From: JBQTIQ01 sp052387955
GTDB lineage: Bacteria; Actinomycetota; Acidimicrobiia; Acidimicrobiales; JACDCH01
Reading direction: 5' to 3'
DNA: 21,518 nt
Assembly: GCA_052387955.1 (NCBI GenBank)
Contig: JBQTIQ010000097.1
Span: 1-21,518, forward strand
Shown: positions 20,279 through 21,518 of the stretch, piece by piece
Layout: each line of letters starts with the position of its first letter
Numbering within the stretch: the stretch's first letter is position 1
Notes under the pieces: model-generated
The model's input: the letters and a program-made list of their open reading frames with translations, nothing else
The model's database searches: none
Told to the model about the DNA's origin: nothing
Translations under genes and position numbers: made by a program

Positions 20279-20284
20279 AGACTA
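20279..20284 (-). promoter_or_regulatory. Predicted -10 element of the AT-hook gene (TAGTCT)
   Basis: TAGTCT matches TANNNT on the minus strand, about 66 nt before the GTG start. The surroundings are AT-richer than the rest of the window. Two inverted repeats lie upstream, TGACC-TC-GGTCA (20316-20327) and CTACA-TGAGG-TGTAG (20354-20368), which could be operators. Confidence 0.4.
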
Positions 20285-20315
20285 ATCATGCTCCTGCCCA
20301 CGACGAAAGAGGCGC

Positions 20316-20327
20316 TGACCTCGGTCA
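20316..20327. promoter_or_regulatory. Inverted repeat TGACC-TC-GGTCA
   Basis: A perfect 5-bp inverted repeat with a 2-bp center, 32-43 bp upstream of the predicted -10 of the AT-hook gene. It has the size of a dimeric repressor or activator site. The protein that binds it is not known. Confidence 0.35.
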
Positions 20328-20353
20328 CCGACCCACAGAAATCAGCGAACTGA

Positions 20354-20368
20354 CTACATGAGGTGTAG
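20354..20368. promoter_or_regulatory. Inverted repeat CTACA-TGAGG-TGTAG
   Basis: Five-base arms flank a 5-bp spacer in the intergenic region between the AT-hook and FKBP genes. With the TGACC/GGTCA repeat it makes this gap look like a control region. No regulator is identified. Confidence 0.35.
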
Positions 20369-20377
20369 CAAACGCGC

Positions 20378-20415
20378 AGGCTCCGGCCCATGAGCCTTTG
20401 CAATTGGACAAAGGC
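20378..20415 (-). terminator. Two overlapping hairpins downstream of the FKBP gene
   Basis: AGGCTC and GAGCCT (20378-20397) and GCCTTTG and CAAAGGC (20394-20415) form stems that share the GCCT at 20394-20397. They therefore cannot form together. The second is a perfect 7-bp stem with an 8-nt loop. The pair lies 33-70 bp after the FKBP stop on the minus strand. A terminator is the simplest reading; an attenuator-like switch is possible. Confidence 0.4.
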
Positions 20416-20447
20416 GGCACGCGGTCGGGGCGGCGGGGAAATAGTGG

Positions 20448-21422
20448 TCAGGCGGCGTCGAGAAGATCGACCACGAACACCAGGGTCTCGGTGGGCCCGA
20501 TGCCGGCCGCAGGCTGGCCGGCGGCGCCATAGGCCTTGTCGGCGGGAACGACCAGAAGCAAGCGAGAGCCCACCTTCTTGCCGACGATCGCCTCGTCCCA
20601 GCCGGGGATCACGTTGCCGGTCCCAATACGGAAGTCACGGGGACCGTCGCCTCCCCAGGAGGAGTCGAACTCGGCGCCGGTGGCGTAGAGCACCCCTTTG
20701 TAGTGGGCCGTGATGGTCTGGCCGGCTTCGATCTCGGGACCGTCGCCGGCGATGAGCGGCTGGGTCACGAGCTGCGCCGGCGCAGGGCTGGACGGGATGG
20801 TGATCGTCGGCTCGCCGTCGGCCGCGACCTCGACCCCGGGCAGGCCGGGCGCCGGCTCCACCGGTGTACCCACCGCCTTGGCCAAGGGCCGACGGATCTC
20901 CTTGACGTCGAACACGAGCACCAGGGTGTCGGTCGGTTGCAACCCGTCGCTGGTGCCGGCGCCCTGAGCGGCGGGCCCGTCAGCCGGGGCCAAGGCCACC
21001 AGCACGCGGCTTCCGACGGGCACCCCTACCAACCCGGTCACCAGGCCGGGCAGGACCTGGCGGGGGTCCAGCAGCAGGGGCTCGGACCGTGCACCGTACG
21101 TGGAGACGACCTCGACGCCGTCGGTGCCGCTGACCCCGAAGTAGTCGACGGTCACCTTGGAGCCTTCCTCGACGATCTCGCCGTCGCCCTCGATGAGGAC
21201 GAGACGAGCGCTGGTGGCGACCGTGAACGGGCGGGGCAGGTCGATGGTCGGCTTCTCCCCGAAGAGCCCCGTGACCTCGATCGCGTCGAGCGCCGCCGGC
21301 GCCGGCGCCGGCGCCGAGCTCGAGGCGGACGAGCCGCCGGCGGGCAGCACCGACTGCGAGTCGTTGCCGCAGGCCGCGGCGAGACAGCCAGCAGCCACGA
21401 CGAGAACGAGGAGACGGCGCAC
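20448..21422 (-). CDS. Lipoprotein with two FKBP-type peptidyl-prolyl isomerase domains
   Basis: A secreted lipoprotein of 324 residues, probably anchored on the outer face of the membrane, that would speed cis-trans isomerisation of proline bonds in exported proteins. The start MRRLLVLVVAAGCLAAACGN is a lipoprotein signal with the likely lipid-modified Cys at 18. A Ser/Ala/Pro linker (about 30-45) follows. The first FKBP-like domain (about 75-176) has 'VDYFGVSGTDGVEV' and LPGLVTGLVG but lacks the aromatic pocket residues, for example Leu in place of the active-site Trp. The second (about 215-323) is canonical: TAHYKGVLYATGAEFDSSW and VIPGWDEAIVGKKVGSRL. The GTG at 21422 was chosen because AAGGG lies 6 nt upstream and the signal peptide begins there. 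An upstream GTG at 21488 would abut the -10. The stop is at 20448, with a hairpin after it. Confidence 0.92.
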   Translation of the reverse strand: MRRLLVLVVAAGCLAAACGNDSQSVLPAGGSSASSSAPAPAPAALDAIEVTGLFGEKPTIDLPRPFTVATSARLVLIEGDGEIVEEGSKVTVDYFGVSGTDGVEVVSTYGARSEPLLLDPRQVLPGLVTGLVGVPVGSRVLVALAPADGPAAQGAGTSDGLQPTDTLVLVFDVKEIRRPLAKAVGTPVEPAPGLPGVEVAADGEPTITIPSSPAPAQLVTQPLIAGDGPEIEAGQTITAHYKGVLYATGAEFDSSWGGDGPRDFRIGTGNVIPGWDEAIVGKKVGSRLLLVVPADKAYGAAGQPAAGIGPTETLVFVVDLLDAA

Positions 21423-21458
21423 AGAGCCCTTCCGATCTGGCAGCGAGCGCGAAACGAG

Positions 21459-21471
21459 CGTCGGTCCGACG
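21459..21471. promoter_or_regulatory. Palindrome in the FKBP gene leader
   Basis: CGTCGG-T-CCGACG is a perfect 6-bp palindrome with a single central base, within the predicted leader of the FKBP gene and about 37 nt before its start. It could be an operator or a leader stem. Confidence 0.4.
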
Positions 21472-21488
21472 ATCGCTCCGGGCGTCAC

Positions 21489-21494
21489 ACGCTA
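21489..21494 (-). promoter_or_regulatory. Predicted -10 element of the FKBP gene (TAGCGT)
   Basis: TAGCGT matches TANNNT on the minus strand and lies about 67 nt before the chosen GTG start, giving a leader of around 60 nt. The inverted repeat CGTCA-GG-TGACG at 21501-21512 overlaps the spacer region upstream, where a repressor could act. Confidence 0.4.
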
Positions 21495-21500
21495 GTGCCC

Positions 21501-21512
21501 CGTCAGGTGACG
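21501..21512. promoter_or_regulatory. Inverted repeat CGTCA-GG-TGACG upstream of the FKBP gene
   Basis: A perfect 5-bp inverted repeat with a 2-bp center, next to the predicted -10 of the FKBP gene. It has the shape of a repressor operator. No cognate regulator is visible. Confidence 0.35.
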
Positions 21513-21518
21513 TTTGCC

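Noticed and set aside
20213..20447. Possible tRNA or small RNA in the 235-bp gap between the AT-hook and FKBP genes.
   Set aside because: No cloverleaf or TpsiC-like arm was found. The stems seen are simple hairpins and inverted repeats.

Overview
The window is GC-rich chromosomal DNA with many GTG starts, short intergenic gaps and actinobacterial gene content: RecO, UppS, PhoH, YbeY, a CNNM/CBS protein and Era, a WS/DGAT acyltransferase, and an amtB-glnB pair behind a GlnR-like site. An Acidimicrobiia-like actinobacterium fits best, but this is inferred from gene content and style; there is no rRNA or other marker in the window. No tRNA, rRNA, CRISPR array, insertion sequence or phage gene was seen.

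Layout. 1-412 (minus) is the N-terminal part of glycyl-tRNA synthetase, running off the left edge. 455-1318 (plus) is an RDD membrane protein. 1336-2924 (minus) is uppS followed by recO. 2961-5837 (plus) holds a YihY/BrkB membrane protein and a DinG-type helicase. 5898-6070 (minus) is a frameshifted scrap of a RibD_C/dihydrofolate-reductase-like gene. 6074-7795 (minus) is a membrane-anchored metallophosphoesterase and 7845-9296 (plus) a WS/DGAT acyltransferase. 9319-13212 (minus) is a tight run phoH-ybeY-CNNM/CBS-era. 13355-13942 (plus) is an unknown small-barrel-like protein, 13952-14182 (minus) an excisionase-type HTH protein, and 14284-16412 (plus) a CpaB/TadZ-like pair. 16536-18132 is amtB-glnB, ended by a strong hairpin and followed by a stand-alone winged-helix protein. 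18653-19525 is an aldo/keto reductase gene broken by an in-frame TAG. 19619-20212 (minus) is an AT-hook plus winged-helix protein, and 20448-21422 (minus) a two-domain FKBP-type lipoprotein.

How the genes fit together. phoH-ybeY-CNNM/CBS-era and uppS-recO-glyS look like one ancestral RNA-maturation, repair and translation neighbourhood that has been split by about 6.4 kb of accessory genes (YihY, DinG, phosphoesterase, acyltransferase). amtB-glnB is a nitrogen uptake and sensing operon. The CpaB/TadZ-like pair has no pilus ATPase, platform or pilin in view.

The most interesting non-coding signals are a recurring leaderless-promoter layout (TANNNT, then 6-8 nt, then GTG or ATG), a hairpin repeat in front of three minus-strand genes, a 22-codon ORF bridging phoH and ybeY, and the GlnR-like repeats before amtB. 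No complete new system can be proven from the sequence alone. The best candidates for follow-up are the CpaB/TadZ module with its neighbours, the receiver-less winged-helix protein behind amtB-glnB, and the AT-hook protein.
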